A stretch of DNA of 64,000 nucleotides, from the NCBI RefSeq assembly GCF_018917965.1, contig NZ_JAHLPP010000001.1:1-64000 (forward strand), written 5' to 3'. Origin of the DNA: Pseudoflavonifractor sp. MSJ-37 (GTDB lineage Bacteria; Bacillota; Clostridia; Oscillospirales; Oscillospiraceae). The stretch's first letter is position 1. The number at the start of each line of letters is the position of its first letter. Both the position numbers and the translations under genes were made by a program. The notes beneath the pieces are model-generated. The model did no database searches and was not told the DNA's origin. It was given only the letters and a program-made list of their open reading frames with translations. Positions 1 to 10,798 of this stretch are shown here, piece by piece.

Positions 1-26
1 AGCGAGAAAAGAGTAGAATAGAGACA

Positions 27-141
27 GTCGGTGTTGATTGCGGTGAGGGTCCACCTGTACCCATCCCGAACACAGAAGTTAAGCTCACCTGCGCCGAAAA
101 TACTTGCCTGGAGACGGGCTGGGAAGATAGGTAATGCCGAC
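27..141 (+). rRNA. rrf: 5S ribosomal RNA
   Basis: The segment has the standard 5S layout. Complementary ends (GTCGG and CCGAC) form helix I, the internal block CCATCCCGAACACAGAAGTT is typical of 5S loops B and C, and the length is about 115 nt. A strong terminator follows within 10 nt, so this is probably the last gene of an rRNA operon whose 16S and 23S genes lie before the window. The exact ends are uncertain by a few bases. Confidence 0.95.
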
Positions 142-148
142 ACAAAGG

Positions 149-176
149 ACGGACAGTTTCGACTGTCCGTTTTTTT
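149..176 (+). terminator. Terminator of the rRNA operon
   Basis: An 8-bp perfect stem (ACGGACAG / CTGTCCGT) with a 6-nt loop is followed directly by a run of seven T. It lies 8 nt after the 5S rRNA and before sfsA. Confidence 0.9.
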
Positions 177-205
177 CTGTCCAAATCAAAAGGATGGTGG
201 AGCAG

Positions 206-889
206 ATGCGGTATCAGCATATCCGGAGAGGCATCTTTCAAGACCGCCCTAACCGATTCATCGCCCATGTGGAGTTGGATGGGGCCGTGGAGACCGTCCA
301 TGTGAAGAACACCGGACGCTGCCGGGAACTGCTTGTGCCGGGTTGCCCGGTCTACTTGGAGCGGTCAGACAAACCGGAGCGCAAGACGAAGTTCGACCTG
401 ATAGCGGTGGAGAAGGAAGGCCTTCTCATCAATATGGACGCTCAGGCGCCCAATCGGGTGTTCCAGGAGTGGGCGGAGTCCGGACGCTGGAGGACAGATT
501 TGACGTGTCTGCGGCCGGAGAGCCGGTTTGGCCGGTCACGGTTCGACTTTTATTGGGAAGCTGCTGGCGGAGCGAAGGGCTTTGTAGAGGTGAAAGGCGT
601 CACGCTGGAGGCGGATGGCCTCGTCCTTTTCCCGGACGCGCCTACGGAGCGCGGCCTCAAGCACGTGGAAGAACTCATCGCATGCCACGCCGAGGGCTAT
701 GAGGCGGCGCTCTGTCTCGTGGTCCAGATGGAACGGGCCTGTGCGTTTCGTCCTAATGACCGGACCCAACCCGCTTTTGGCGAGGCTCTCCGACGGGCGC
801 GAGAGGCTGGGGTGGACATCTTTGCCCGGACCTGTCATGTGGCTCCGGACCGTATCACGATGGCAGATCCGATCCCAGTCGAGCTTTGA
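206..889 (+). CDS. sfsA: SfsA family DNA/RNA nuclease
   Basis: A 227-residue SfsA homologue. The N-terminal OB-like part carries the family motif PNRF...VHVKNTGRC...LLVPG, and the C-terminal nuclease-like part carries RFDFY...FVEVKGVTLE, where the D/E-x-K pattern provides metal ligands. SfsA was named for sugar fermentation stimulation in E. coli; its physiological role in Firmicutes is unclear. Length matches the family. I chose the ATG at 206 because GGTGG lies 5 nt upstream and the family normally begins just before this point; the in-frame ATG at 194 has no separate ribosome binding site. The gene stands alone between two terminators. Confidence 0.93.
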   Translation: MRYQHIRRGIFQDRPNRFIAHVELDGAVETVHVKNTGRCRELLVPGCPVYLERSDKPERKTKFDLIAVEKEGLLINMDAQAPNRVFQEWAESGRWRTDLTCLRPESRFGRSRFDFYWEAAGGAKGFVEVKGVTLEADGLVLFPDAPTERGLKHVEELIACHAEGYEAALCLVVQMERACAFRPNDRTQPAFGEALRRAREAGVDIFARTCHVAPDRITMADPIPVEL

Positions 890-900
890 ACGATGAGAGA

Positions 901-941
901 ACGCCCCGCAGTCTTTGAAAAAGGGCTGCGGGGCGTTTTTT
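901..941 (+). terminator. Terminator after sfsA
   Basis: An 11-bp GC-rich stem (ACGCCCCGCAG / CTGCGGGGCGT) is followed by six T. It lies between sfsA and a convergent minus-strand gene. Confidence 0.9.
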
Positions 942-951
942 GGTGAAGATA

Positions 952-1245
952 TCACTCTGCTCCGGCCACTGGCTGGAAGCCTTCTGGAGCAGATGCTGGG
1001 GTCTCATCGGGAATAGGGCCGCTGGCTAGTCCTGTCTCGGATGGGAACAGGATCAGAGACAGGGCGTAGAGGATGGCCGCCCCGACGGCGATGGCCTGAA
1101 GCTTGTTCTGCTCCAGCCAGGGGCGATATCGCTCATAGGGGAGTTTGAGGGTGGTGCAGAGGGGTTCGGCCCCGGCATAAAGGGCCAGGGCGGCGGTCAC
1201 GCAGATGGCCAGGCGGCTGATATCGCTCTGCTTTCGTGGCTCCAT
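952..1245 (-). CDS. Small two-segment membrane protein, unknown
   Basis: A 97-residue protein I do not recognise. Two hydrophobic stretches (about residues 15-35 and 51-68) suggest two membrane passes, followed by a Pro/Ala/Glu-rich tail. The ATG at 1245 is preferred over a GTG at 1257 because GGAGGTGG lies 8 nt upstream of the ATG. It lies downstream of the two-component regulator on the same strand, separated by about 70 nt, so it may belong to that transcript. No function is proposed. Confidence 0.6.
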   Translation of the reverse strand: MEPRKQSDISRLAICVTAALALYAGAEPLCTTLKLPYERYRPWLEQNKLQAIAVGAAILYALSLILFPSETGLASGPIPDETPASAPEGFQPVAGAE

Positions 1246-1316
1246 GAGAGCATCCACCTCCCGATATACGGCCTGTTTTCCACAGGATATGCCGGGAGAG
1301 TGGAAAACAGAAGCGT

Positions 1317-1997
1317 TTAGGAGAGACCGGGCAGATGGTAGAGCCGGCAGGGGCGGCCGCCGGTGTCATAATTCACGGCAGAGATGGCCTCGCCCTGCTC
1401 CACCAAATAATTCATATAGCGACGGACGGTCACCACAGAGAGGGCGGTGGCTTGTGAGAGGGCTTCGCTGGACAGACCGGCGGCGGGGGCGTTCCGGAGA
1501 CAGTCCCGGAGGAGATCCAAGGTGCTCTGCTGGAAGCCTTTGGGTGGGGCGCTCCGCTCTTGAGCGGGATGGCTCCGGGAGAGGAGCTTGTCCAAAGCCT
1601 CCTGACTTACGGCACGGCCTGCCATGGTCTCACGATGGCGGCAGAAGCGGTCCAGTGCCTGTTGGAAGCGCTGCTGAGTGAAGGGCTTGAAGAGATAGTC
1701 CACCACGCCAAGATGGAGCATGGCGTCTACCGTCTCCACATCATTGGCGGCAGTGACCATGATGGCGTCAGTATGGACGTCCCGGGCGCGCAGCTCGTGG
1801 AGAAGCTCCGCACCGGTGATACCGGGCATATAGACGTCCAGGATCAGCAGGTCTGCCGGATGGACCGAGATCCACTCCAGCGCGGCGCGGCCGTCTCGGA
1901 AGGACTGGGCCACCTGGAACCGGGCGTCCCGTTCGGTGAAGGTCTTGTTCAAAAGGGAGACCATGGGGTCATCCTCTACGATCACGACTTGATACAA
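1317..1997 (-). CDS. Response regulator, CitB/DcuR/DctR type
   Basis: A 226-residue response regulator. The receiver domain (residues 1-120) has the acidic pocket E8-D9-D10, phospho-acceptor D54 (LLILDVYMPG) and the conserved K in DYLFKPF. The C-terminal part holds a helix-turn-helix of the DcuR/CitB class (about 165-215). The best start is the TTG at 1997: AAAGGAGTGG lies about 7 nt upstream, and the receiver domain begins immediately. It overlaps the end of the upstream sensor kinase gene by 29 nt, so the two are translationally linked. Such pairs usually control uptake of C4-dicarboxylates, citrate or related acids; the signal here is not known. Confidence 0.9.
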   Translation of the reverse strand: MYQVVIVEDDPMVSLLNKTFTERDARFQVAQSFRDGRAALEWISVHPADLLILDVYMPGITGAELLHELRARDVHTDAIMVTAANDVETVDAMLHLGVVDYLFKPFTQQRFQQALDRFCRHRETMAGRAVSQEALDKLLSRSHPAQERSAPPKGFQQSTLDLLRDCLRNAPAAGLSSEALSQATALSVVTVRRYMNYLVEQGEAISAVNYDTGGRPCRLYHLPGLS

Positions 1998-3621
1998 AGG
2001 GGATCCACTCCTTTTCGGTTTTGGCGTCATCCTCTCGGTGGAAGGTGAGGAAGAACGAGGTGCCGACCCCGGACTCGGACTCCACCCGGATCTCGCCCCG
2101 GTAGGCATCCACGATTTCCCGCACCAGAGCGAGACCGGTGCCACGGCCCGAGCCCTTGCTGGAGATCCCACGCTGGAAGAGCTTGCCGCGCAGGTCCACC
2201 GGGATGCCTGGGCCAGTGTCCTCTACACAGAGGAGGAGGGCATCATCGCTCTCCCGGATGCTGACGGCGATCTCCTTGTTCTCCCGGGCGGAGCGGTCAA
2301 GGCTCTCGATGGCGTTCTCAATCAGGTTGCCCAGCAGGGTCACATAGGCGTCTGGGGAGAGCCAGGGGCTGTCCTCCCGCAGGGCGCTCTCCCGGTCCAG
2401 CGTCAGGCGGATGCCCAGCTCGTTGGCCCGGCTGGTCTTGCCTACCAGGAGAGCCGCCACAGAGGGTTCTCGGATCTGGACCATGATGCGGCGTACGGCC
2501 TGCTGCTGGGTGCGGGAGATGTCCATGATGTACTCTTGGGCCTTCTCGGGCTCGCCGATTTGGAGCAGGCCCAGGATCACATGGAGCTTGTTCATGAATT
2601 CGTGGGTATAAGCACGCATAGCCTCTACCATGTGGCGCACACCGGTCAGGTCGTCGGCCAGCTGAGTGACCTCCGTGCGGTTGCGGAAGATGCCCACAGC
2701 CCCGGCCAGTTTGCCGTTCTCGTACAGAGGGAGCCGGTCCGCAAGGACCCGCACGTCCTTCAGTGAACTCATGCTCACATTGTACTCGGCCCGGCCGGTG
2801 CGGAGGATCCGGTCCAGGGTGGAACGGGGATAGACCGTGTGGAGCGGCTGACCTACGGCAGTCTTTTGGTCCAAAGAGAGCATCTGGGCCGCAGAGGCAT
2901 TGAGAAAGATGATGTTCTTCTCCTTGTCGATGGCCATGACGCCTTCTTCCAACGCCTCCAGGATGTCCTCCCGCTGGAGGAATCGACGGGTGAGGACCTC
3001 AGGCTCATAGCCCATGAGGGACTCTTTGATGCTCTTGGAGAGCCGCAGGGCCAGCAGAGAGGCCAGCACCGCCGCGATGAGGCCCATGCCAACGAAGCGG
3101 ATCACGGTGGAGAGCGTGAGGGCCGTCATGCTTCGGGTATAGATGCCGACCAGCACATAGCCGATGAGTTCCCCATCCGTGCCGTGGACAGGGGCATAGG
3201 CCGAGTGGTCGGAGCCCATGGGGCCGGTCTCATTGGAGGTATAGGGGCCGGCTCCGGCCAGGATATCCGCCTGAGCAGTCCCGGTATAGGCGGTACCGAT
3301 GTCTTTGGCATCGGGGGCATAATAGATCGTGTCGTCCTTGCCGCAGATCAGGATGAGGTCGATGTCAGACACATGGGAGGTGGTCTGGTCCAGGAAATCC
3401 GTCAGATCTTCTGCTGGAGCGCCCTCCTCCAGAGTCTCCCGGACCAGCGGGACCTGGGAGAGGATCGAAGCGGAGTTCAGAAGGCTGTTGTCCATGGCAT
3501 GGCGCTCGCTGCGCAGAGTCAGATACAACGTGCCGGTGAGCGCGATCACCAGAGAGGACAGCACGATGATCAGGCTCAGCCGCATGAGCTGGGCCCGGAT
3601 GGAGGGACGGGATAGGGACAT
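1969..3621 (-). CDS. Sensor histidine kinase, DcuS/CitA/DctS type
   Basis: A 550-residue membrane kinase. It has TM1 at about 12-33, an extracellular Cache-like sensor (34-165), TM2 (about 168-192), a cytoplasmic PAS domain (about 218-320), a SpoOB-type dimerisation helix with phospho-acceptor H340 in the H-E-x-x-N-x-L motif, and a HATPase domain with N box (NLIENAIES) and G boxes (DTGPGIP, GRGTGLALV). This order is characteristic of the CitA/DcuS family. It is co-transcribed with the response regulator at 1317-1997 from the promoter at 3675-3703. The divergent neighbour at 3847 encodes a small membrane protein that could be a target, but this is only positional. Confidence 0.92.
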   Translation of the reverse strand: MSLSRPSIRAQLMRLSLIIVLSSLVIALTGTLYLTLRSERHAMDNSLLNSASILSQVPLVRETLEEGAPAEDLTDFLDQTTSHVSDIDLILICGKDDTIYYAPDAKDIGTAYTGTAQADILAGAGPYTSNETGPMGSDHSAYAPVHGTDGELIGYVLVGIYTRSMTALTLSTVIRFVGMGLIAAVLASLLALRLSKSIKESLMGYEPEVLTRRFLQREDILEALEEGVMAIDKEKNIIFLNASAAQMLSLDQKTAVGQPLHTVYPRSTLDRILRTGRAEYNVSMSSLKDVRVLADRLPLYENGKLAGAVGIFRNRTEVTQLADDLTGVRHMVEAMRAYTHEFMNKLHVILGLLQIGEPEKAQEYIMDISRTQQQAVRRIMVQIREPSVAALLVGKTSRANELGIRLTLDRESALREDSPWLSPDAYVTLLGNLIENAIESLDRSARENKEIAVSIRESDDALLLCVEDTGPGIPVDLRGKLFQRGISSKGSGRGTGLALVREIVDAYRGEIRVESESGVGTSFFLTFHREDDAKTEKEWIPFVSSRDRRG

Positions 3622-3674
3622 AGGACGGCCTCCTTTGAAAACAGCGGGACGGATCGGAAAGAAGGAACGATATC

Positions 3675-3703
3675 AGTATAAGACGTTTTCCCTGCCCTGT
3701 CAA
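3675..3703 (-). promoter_or_regulatory. SigA-type promoter of the sensor kinase operon
   Basis: On the minus strand TTGACA and TATACT are separated by exactly 17 nt, nearly a perfect consensus. Transcription should begin near 3668, about 45 nt before the kinase start codon. Confidence 0.8.
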
Positions 3704-3846
3704 AGCGGAGCGAAATATGGACCAGACAGGAGGCAGATCTTGGAGAGATCCACAATTACGAGCGGAGCGCATATCTGGTATCATGATCCCTTGTGCAGAG
3801 CCGGATCCGCCGGCTCGAAATACCAAAACATCGAGGAGGACCCCCA

Positions 3847-4329
3847 ATGCCCCAGAACAAACGAGAGAGCCTCATCTACACCGTACTCATGTGCTTCACC
3901 ATGGTGCTGTGGATGAGTATGTATAACGTGGCCATCCAGCACGGCGGCCTGAGCCTGGAGACGATCCGTGCCGGCTGGCTGGGCTTCCCTGTCGCCTATG
4001 TATTCGCCATGTGCTGTGACTGGTTCCTGGTGTCCGGTCTGGCGAAGGGCTTCGCCTTCCGCTTCCTGGTGAGACCGGAGGACGGCGTGCTGAAAAAGGT
4101 GATCTGCGTGTCCTGCTGTATGGTGGTGCCCATGGTGCTCATCATGTCCCTGTACGGGGCCTGCGAGGGCGCGTTCCACACCGGCGCCTGGGGGAACGTG
4201 CCCCTGATGTGGCTGGGCAATATCCCACGGAACTTCATCATGGCCCTGCCCTTCCAGCTTCTGATCGCGGGGCCGCTGGTCCGGAAGGTGTTCCGGACCG
4301 CCTTCCCGGAGGGGAAGGTCCTGGCCTGA
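3847..4329 (+). CDS. DUF2798-like four-helix membrane protein
   Basis: A 160-residue integral membrane protein with four predicted hydrophobic helices (about 8-28, 40-62, 84-106, 125-150), resembling tandem DUF2798 repeats. No catalytic motif is visible and the role of the family is unknown. The ATG at 3847 has GAGGAGG about 7 nt upstream, while an earlier in-frame start at 3793 lacks such a site. It is divergent from the two-component system and ends at a strong terminator before the ATP synthase operon, so it is probably a single-gene unit. Confidence 0.7.
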   Translation: MPQNKRESLIYTVLMCFTMVLWMSMYNVAIQHGGLSLETIRAGWLGFPVAYVFAMCCDWFLVSGLAKGFAFRFLVRPEDGVLKKVICVSCCMVVPMVLIMSLYGACEGAFHTGAWGNVPLMWLGNIPRNFIMALPFQLLIAGPLVRKVFRTAFPEGKVLA

Positions 4330-4355
4330 CAGAAGCGAAGGAAGGACAGCAGAAC

Positions 4356-4394
4356 GCCGGCGGCGTCCCCGTTTCGGGACGCCGCCGGCCTTTT
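4356..4394 (+). terminator. Terminator before the atp operon
   Basis: A 14-bp perfect stem (GCCGGCGGCGTCCC and its complement) with a 6-nt loop is followed by CTTTT. It separates the DUF2798 gene from atpB. Confidence 0.85.
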
Positions 4395-4437
4395 CATGCG
4401 GCACGCGCTTTCGATACTTTTTTTACTTTCCAAAGGG

Positions 4438-4466
4438 TTACGCTGGAGGAAGATCTGGAGTAAGAT
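4438..4466 (+). promoter_or_regulatory. Candidate promoter of the atp operon
   Basis: A good -10 (TAAGAT) lies 17 nt after a weak -35 (TTACGC), just before atpB. The weak -35 makes this tentative. Confidence 0.35.
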
Positions 4467-4493
4467 AGGGCCCGCACAAGAGAGGTGATGTAT

Positions 4494-5189
4494 TTGGACG
4501 CATTCAAGGAAACGCTGGTCGGTGAGTTGGGCAACAGGGTGGCCTTCACGATCCCACTGTTCGGGGGCATCCCGGTGGCGGACTCGGTGGTGGTGACCTG
4601 GATCATCATGGCGGCGCTGATGCTGCTGACCCTGTTCCTGACGAGGGACCTGAGAGTCCGGGACCCCGGTAAGGTCCAGGCGGCGCTGGAGAGCGCGGTG
4701 GAGTTCCTGAACGGCTTCATGAAGGACAACCTGGGCAGTCACTGGAAGCCCTTCGCCCCCTGGCTGGGGACGGTGGCGCTGTACATCGCCTTGTCCAATA
4801 TGATCGGCATCTTCGGCCTGACGCCGCCGACCAAGGACATCAGCGTGACGGCGGCTCTAGCACTGATGAGCATGCTGCTCATCTACGGGGCCCAGTTCCG
4901 GTACAACGGCCTGCTGGGCGGCATGAAGAGGTTCGCCGAACCCATGCCTCTGCTGATCCCCATCAACCTGATGGAGGTGGCAGTGCGGCCGCTGGCCCTG
5001 TGCATGCGGCTCTTCGGCAACATCCTGGGCGCCTTCATCATCATGGAGATGCTCAAATACGTGGCGCCGGTGATCCTACCGGCGGTGTTCAGCCTGTATT
5101 TCGACCTGTTCGACGGGCTGATCCAGACGACCGTGTTCGTGTTCCTCACCACTCTGTTCACCGGTGAGGGCATCAAGGAAGAAGATTGA
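4494..5189 (+). CDS. atpB: ATP synthase Fo subunit a
   Basis: The membrane stator subunit that forms the two ion half-channels. About 231 residues with five or six hydrophobic helices. The essential arginine sits in VRPLALCMRLFGN, where the first Arg is the conserved helix residue that separates the half-channels. The start is uncertain: the Shine-Dalgarno AGAGGTGAT is correctly spaced (8 nt) for the TTG at 4494, whereas the ATG at 4488 lies only 2 nt from its core. First gene of the operon atpBEFHAGDC; an atpI/atpZ-type gene is not seen directly upstream. Confidence 0.95.
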   Translation: MDAFKETLVGELGNRVAFTIPLFGGIPVADSVVVTWIIMAALMLLTLFLTRDLRVRDPGKVQAALESAVEFLNGFMKDNLGSHWKPFAPWLGTVALYIALSNMIGIFGLTPPTKDISVTAALALMSMLLIYGAQFRYNGLLGGMKRFAEPMPLLIPINLMEVAVRPLALCMRLFGNILGAFIIMEMLKYVAPVILPAVFSLYFDLFDGLIQTTVFVFLTTLFTGEGIKEED

Positions 5190-5218
5190 AACAGACGAAA
5201 AAATAGGAGGAATCTATC

Positions 5219-5437
5219 ATGTCTATCGGGATCATCGCAGCAGCTCTGGCTGTCTTCACCGGCGTCGGCGCCGGCATCGGCATCGGCCTCGCCACCGCCA
5301 AGGCCAGCGAGGCCATCGCCCGTCAGCCTGAGGCGGCCGGCAAGATCAACAGTGCGCTCCTGCTGGGCTGTGCTCTGGCAGAAGGTACCGCCATCTTCGG
5401 CTTCATCACCGCGCTGCTGATCATCTTCATGGGTTAA
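5219..5437 (+). CDS. atpE: ATP synthase Fo subunit c
   Basis: A 72-residue hairpin of two hydrophobic helices joined by the conserved polar loop ARQPE (residues 34-38) that contacts the F1 rotor. The ion-carrying carboxylate is E55 in ALAEGTAIF. In Na+-binding c subunits a Gln in helix 1 and a Ser/Thr right after the Glu are ligands. Here those positions hold I22 and G56, so the ring is predicted to carry protons. A clear AGGAGG lies upstream of the ATG at 5219. Length is at the short end of the family. Confidence 0.97.
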   Translation: MSIGIIAAALAVFTGVGAGIGIGLATAKASEAIARQPEAAGKINSALLLGCALAEGTAIFGFITALLIIFMG

Positions 5438-5450
5438 GGGGGCGTCCCCG

Positions 5451-5939
5451 ATGCTGGAATTCCAGGGATCCACGATCATTTTCACCATCATCGATCTGGT
5501 GGTGCTCTACCTGTTCCTGCGCAAGTTCCTCTTCGGCCGGGTGAACGAGATCCTGGAGAAGCGGGCCTCGCTCATCAAGGAGCAGATGGACTCCGCCCAG
5601 GAGAACGACCGCCGGGCACAGGAGCTGAAAGAGGAATACGAAGGAAAGCTGACCCGGGCCCATCAGGATGCAGCCAAGATCGTGGCGGAGGCTCAGGACC
5701 GGGGCCAGCGCGCCTATGAGGCCAAGCTGGCCGAGGCCGAGGACGATGTCCGCCGGGTCCATGCGGAGGCGCGGGCTCAGATCGACGAGGAGCGGCAGGT
5801 CATGCTCCGGGGCGCCAAGAACGAGGTGGCCTCTCTGGCCCTGCTGGCCGCCGCCAAGGTGGCCCAGAAGTCCATGGATGCCGCCGATGACAAGGCACTG
5901 GTGGATTCCTTCCTGACGGAAGTAGGTGAGGGCGCATGA
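5451..5939 (+). CDS. atpF: ATP synthase Fo subunit b
   Basis: The peripheral stalk subunit, 162 residues. A single N-terminal membrane helix (about 7-25, IIFTIIDLVVLYLFL) is followed by a long charged helix rich in Ala, Glu, Arg and Gln that forms the stator coiled coil, as usual for subunit b. It starts 14 nt after atpE, and its last codons overlap atpH in ATGA, so the two are translationally coupled. Confidence 0.96.
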   Translation: MLEFQGSTIIFTIIDLVVLYLFLRKFLFGRVNEILEKRASLIKEQMDSAQENDRRAQELKEEYEGKLTRAHQDAAKIVAEAQDRGQRAYEAKLAEAEDDVRRVHAEARAQIDEERQVMLRGAKNEVASLALLAAAKVAQKSMDAADDKALVDSFLTEVGEGA

Positions 5940-6460
5940 GCGAACTGGCCGCCCGTTACGCGAAGGCCCTGTACAGCGTAGGCCCTGATGAGGGCACGCT
6001 CCAGGAGACCGCCAGGGCCATGATGGAGGACGCGGAGCTCTGGGAGGCTCTGTGTTCTCCCGCCGTCCAGCCGGGGGAGAAGAAGCGGGTCCTGCTCCGC
6101 CTGCCTCTGCTGGACGGCCACATCATCCTCCAGCGGTTCTACGGCCTGCTGGCGGAGAAAGGGCGGATGGAGCTCCTGCCGGAGATCATCACCGCCTTCG
6201 AGGACCAGGACCTGGCCGCCCACGGCAAGGCCCGCTGTGTCATGATCTGCGCCCATGAACCGGAGCAGGCCGAGCTGGACAAGCTCAGGGAAGCGCTGTG
6301 CAAGCTCCATCAGAAGTCCGACATCCTCTTCGAGATCCGGGTGGACCCCGCTCTGGTGGGCGGCTTCACGCTGGAGATCGAGGGCATGACTTATGACAAG
6401 AGCGTCCGCGGCGCGCTCGCCGGTCTGAGCCGGCAGTTGGAAGAGAGGCGAATGGCATGA
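5936..6460 (+). CDS. atpH: ATP synthase F1 subunit delta
   Basis: The OSCP/delta subunit that fastens the peripheral stalk to the top of F1. 174 residues, the family's usual length, with the N-terminal helical bundle opening [10 protein letters not shown] typical of delta and a C-terminal [16 protein letters not shown] segment shared by OSCP proteins. It overlaps atpF and atpA by ATGA at both ends. Confidence 0.95.
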   Translation: MSELAARYAKALYSVGPDEGTLQETARAMMEDAELWEALCSPAVQPGEKKRVLLRLPLLDGHIILQRFYGLLAEKGRMELLPEIITAFEDQDLAAHGKARCVMICAHEPEQAELDKLREALCKLHQKSDILFEIRVDPALVGGFTLEIEGMTYDKSVRGALAGLSRQLEERRMA

Positions 6461-7967
6461 CGAAGACAAGACCCGAGGAGATCGTCTCCATCCTGCGGGA
6501 GGAGATCGCGGGGTACGATACCAAGGTCCGCCGGGACGAGACCGGCACCGTCTTGGAGATCGGCGACGGCATCGCCACCGTCTACGGCCTGGAGAAGGCC
6601 GTCTACGGTGAGCTGGTAGAGCTGGACACCGGAGTGAAGGGCATGGTCATGGACCTGTCCCGGGACAGCGTGGGCGTGGTCCTGCTGGGCAGCGACGCGG
6701 GCGTCCGGGAGGGCACCGTGGTCAAGCGCACCGGCCATCCCGCCGATGTGCCCGTGGGCGACGGCCTGCTGGGCCGCGTGGTGGACGTGCTGGGCAGGCC
6801 CATCGACGGCCTGGGCCCCATCGAGACCCGCGAGACCCGCCCCATCGAGCATGAGGCCAGCGGCGTAGTCACCCGTGAGCCGGTGAACGTGCCCCTCCAG
6901 ACCGGCATCCTGGCCATCGACGCCATGGTGCCCATCGGCCGGGGCCAGCGTGAGCTGATCATCGGCGACCGGCAGACCGGCAAGACCGCCATCGCGGTGG
7001 ACACCATCTTGAACCAGAAGGGGCAGGATGTGGTCTGCATCTATGTGGCTATCGGCCAGAAGGCCTCTACTGTGGCCCGGGTGCAGGACACCCTCAAGAA
7101 GCACGGCGCCATGGACTACTCCATCATCGTCTCCGCCACCGCCAGCGACTCCGCCCCCTTGCAGTACATCGCGCCCTATGCCGGCGCGGCCATGGGCGAG
7201 TACTTCATGAGCCAGGGCAGGGACGTGCTGATCGTCTATGACGACCTGTCCAAGCACGCGGTAGCCTACCGGACCCTGTCCCTGCTGCTGAAGCGGTCTC
7301 CCGGCCGTGAGGCCTATCCCGGCGACGTGTTCTATCTGCACTCCCGTCTGCTGGAGCGGGCCTGCCGCCTGACGAAGGAATACGGCGGCGGCTCTATGAC
7401 CGCTCTGCCCATCATCGAGACCCAGGCCGGTGACGTATCGGCCTACATCCCCACCAACGTGATCTCCATCACCGACGGCCAGATCTATCTGGAGAGCGAC
7501 CTGTTCTTCTCCGGCCAGCGGCCCGCCGTCAACGTGGGCCTGTCCGTTTCCCGTGTGGGCGGCGCGGCCCAGACCCGCGCTATCAAAAAGACGGCTGGCA
7601 CCCTGCGCATCGACCTGGCCCGCTTCCGGGAGCTGGAGGTGTTCACCCAGTTCGCCTCCGATCTGGATGCCGCCACCCAGCATTCTCTGGACCACGGACG
7701 GCGGCTGCTGGAGCTGCTCAAGCAGCCCCTGTACCACCCCATGCCCGTGAGCCGTCAGGCCGTCATCCTCTATGCGGCCACCAACGGTCTGCTGGACGAT
7801 GTGCCTCTGGACAAGGCCCGGGACTTCGCTCTGGCCTTCGCCAAGGAGATGGAGGACGAGCACCACGATGTGATGGATGAGATCCAGTCCACCGGCAACC
7901 TGAGCGCTCCCGCCGTGGAGACCATCCGCTCCGTGCTGGAGGACGCTAAGAAGCGGGTGAGCGCCAC

Positions 7968-7980
<13 letters not shown>
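6457..7980 (+). CDS. atpA: ATP synthase F1 subunit alpha
   Basis: The non-catalytic nucleotide-binding subunit, 507 residues. The P-loop GDRQTGKT lies at residues 170-177, followed by the family signature region and the arginine-finger segment near [13 protein letters not shown]. The N-terminal beta-barrel ([11 protein letters not shown]) and C-terminal helical domain are complete. It overlaps atpH (ATGA) and runs 13 nt into atpG. Confidence 0.98.
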
Positions 7981-10282
<2,302 letters not shown>

Positions 10283-10283
10283 G

Positions 10284-10688
10284 ATGGCGGATACCCGCAC
10301 CTTCACTCTGGAGATCATCACCCCGGAGCGGCAGTTCTACATCGGCCCCGCGGAGGCGCTGGTGATCCCCGCCGTGGACGGCGAGATGGGGATCTACGCC
10401 GACCATGAGCCGGCCGTCACCGCCATCGAGCCGGGCGAGCTGCGCTACAAGGTGGACGGCAAGTGGGAGCCCGCCGCCGTGGGCTCCGGCTTCGCCGAGG
10501 TCAAGCCCGACTATGTGATCCTGCTGGTGGGCTTTGCCGAGCACCCGGAGGAGATCGACCGCAAGCGGGCCGAGGCCGCCAGGCAGCGGGCCGAGGAACG
10601 CCTCCGCCAGAAGGAGAGCATCCAGGAGTACTACCACTCCAAGGCCGCTCTGGCCCGGGCCATGGCCCGCCTCAAGACCCGCCGCTGA
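10284..10688 (+). CDS. atpC: ATP synthase F1 subunit epsilon
   Basis: The rotor base and regulatory subunit, 134 residues: an N-terminal beta-sandwich (TLEIITPERQFY...VDGEMGIYADHEP) and a C-terminal two-helix domain rich in Arg, Glu and Ala. The ATG at 10284 lies 1 nt after the atpD stop. Last gene of the operon, followed within 50 nt by a terminator. Confidence 0.95.
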   Translation: MADTRTFTLEIITPERQFYIGPAEALVIPAVDGEMGIYADHEPAVTAIEPGELRYKVDGKWEPAAVGSGFAEVKPDYVILLVGFAEHPEEIDRKRAEAARQRAEERLRQKESIQEYYHSKAALARAMARLKTRR

Positions 10689-10734
10689 ACGACATCGTCA
10701 CCCTGCTTTGGAGAAAAGAGCCCGATAGATGGAA

Positions 10735-10774
10735 ACGCCCTCACGGTCCAGCCACAGACCGTGAGGGCGTTTTT
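10735..10774. terminator. Bidirectional terminator between atpC and the PrpR-like gene
   Basis: A 15-bp stem (arms beginning AACGCCCTCACGGTC) with an 8-nt loop, flanked by AAA on one side and TTTTT on the other. It can stop both the atp operon (+) and the convergent regulator gene (-). Confidence 0.9.
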
Positions 10775-10798
10775 GACGCTGTTTTTGAATACGTATCG

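Noticed and set aside
1-26. End of a 23S rRNA or a tRNA before the 5S gene
   Set aside because: The 26 nt before the 5S gene show no recognisable rRNA or tRNA end; too short to call.
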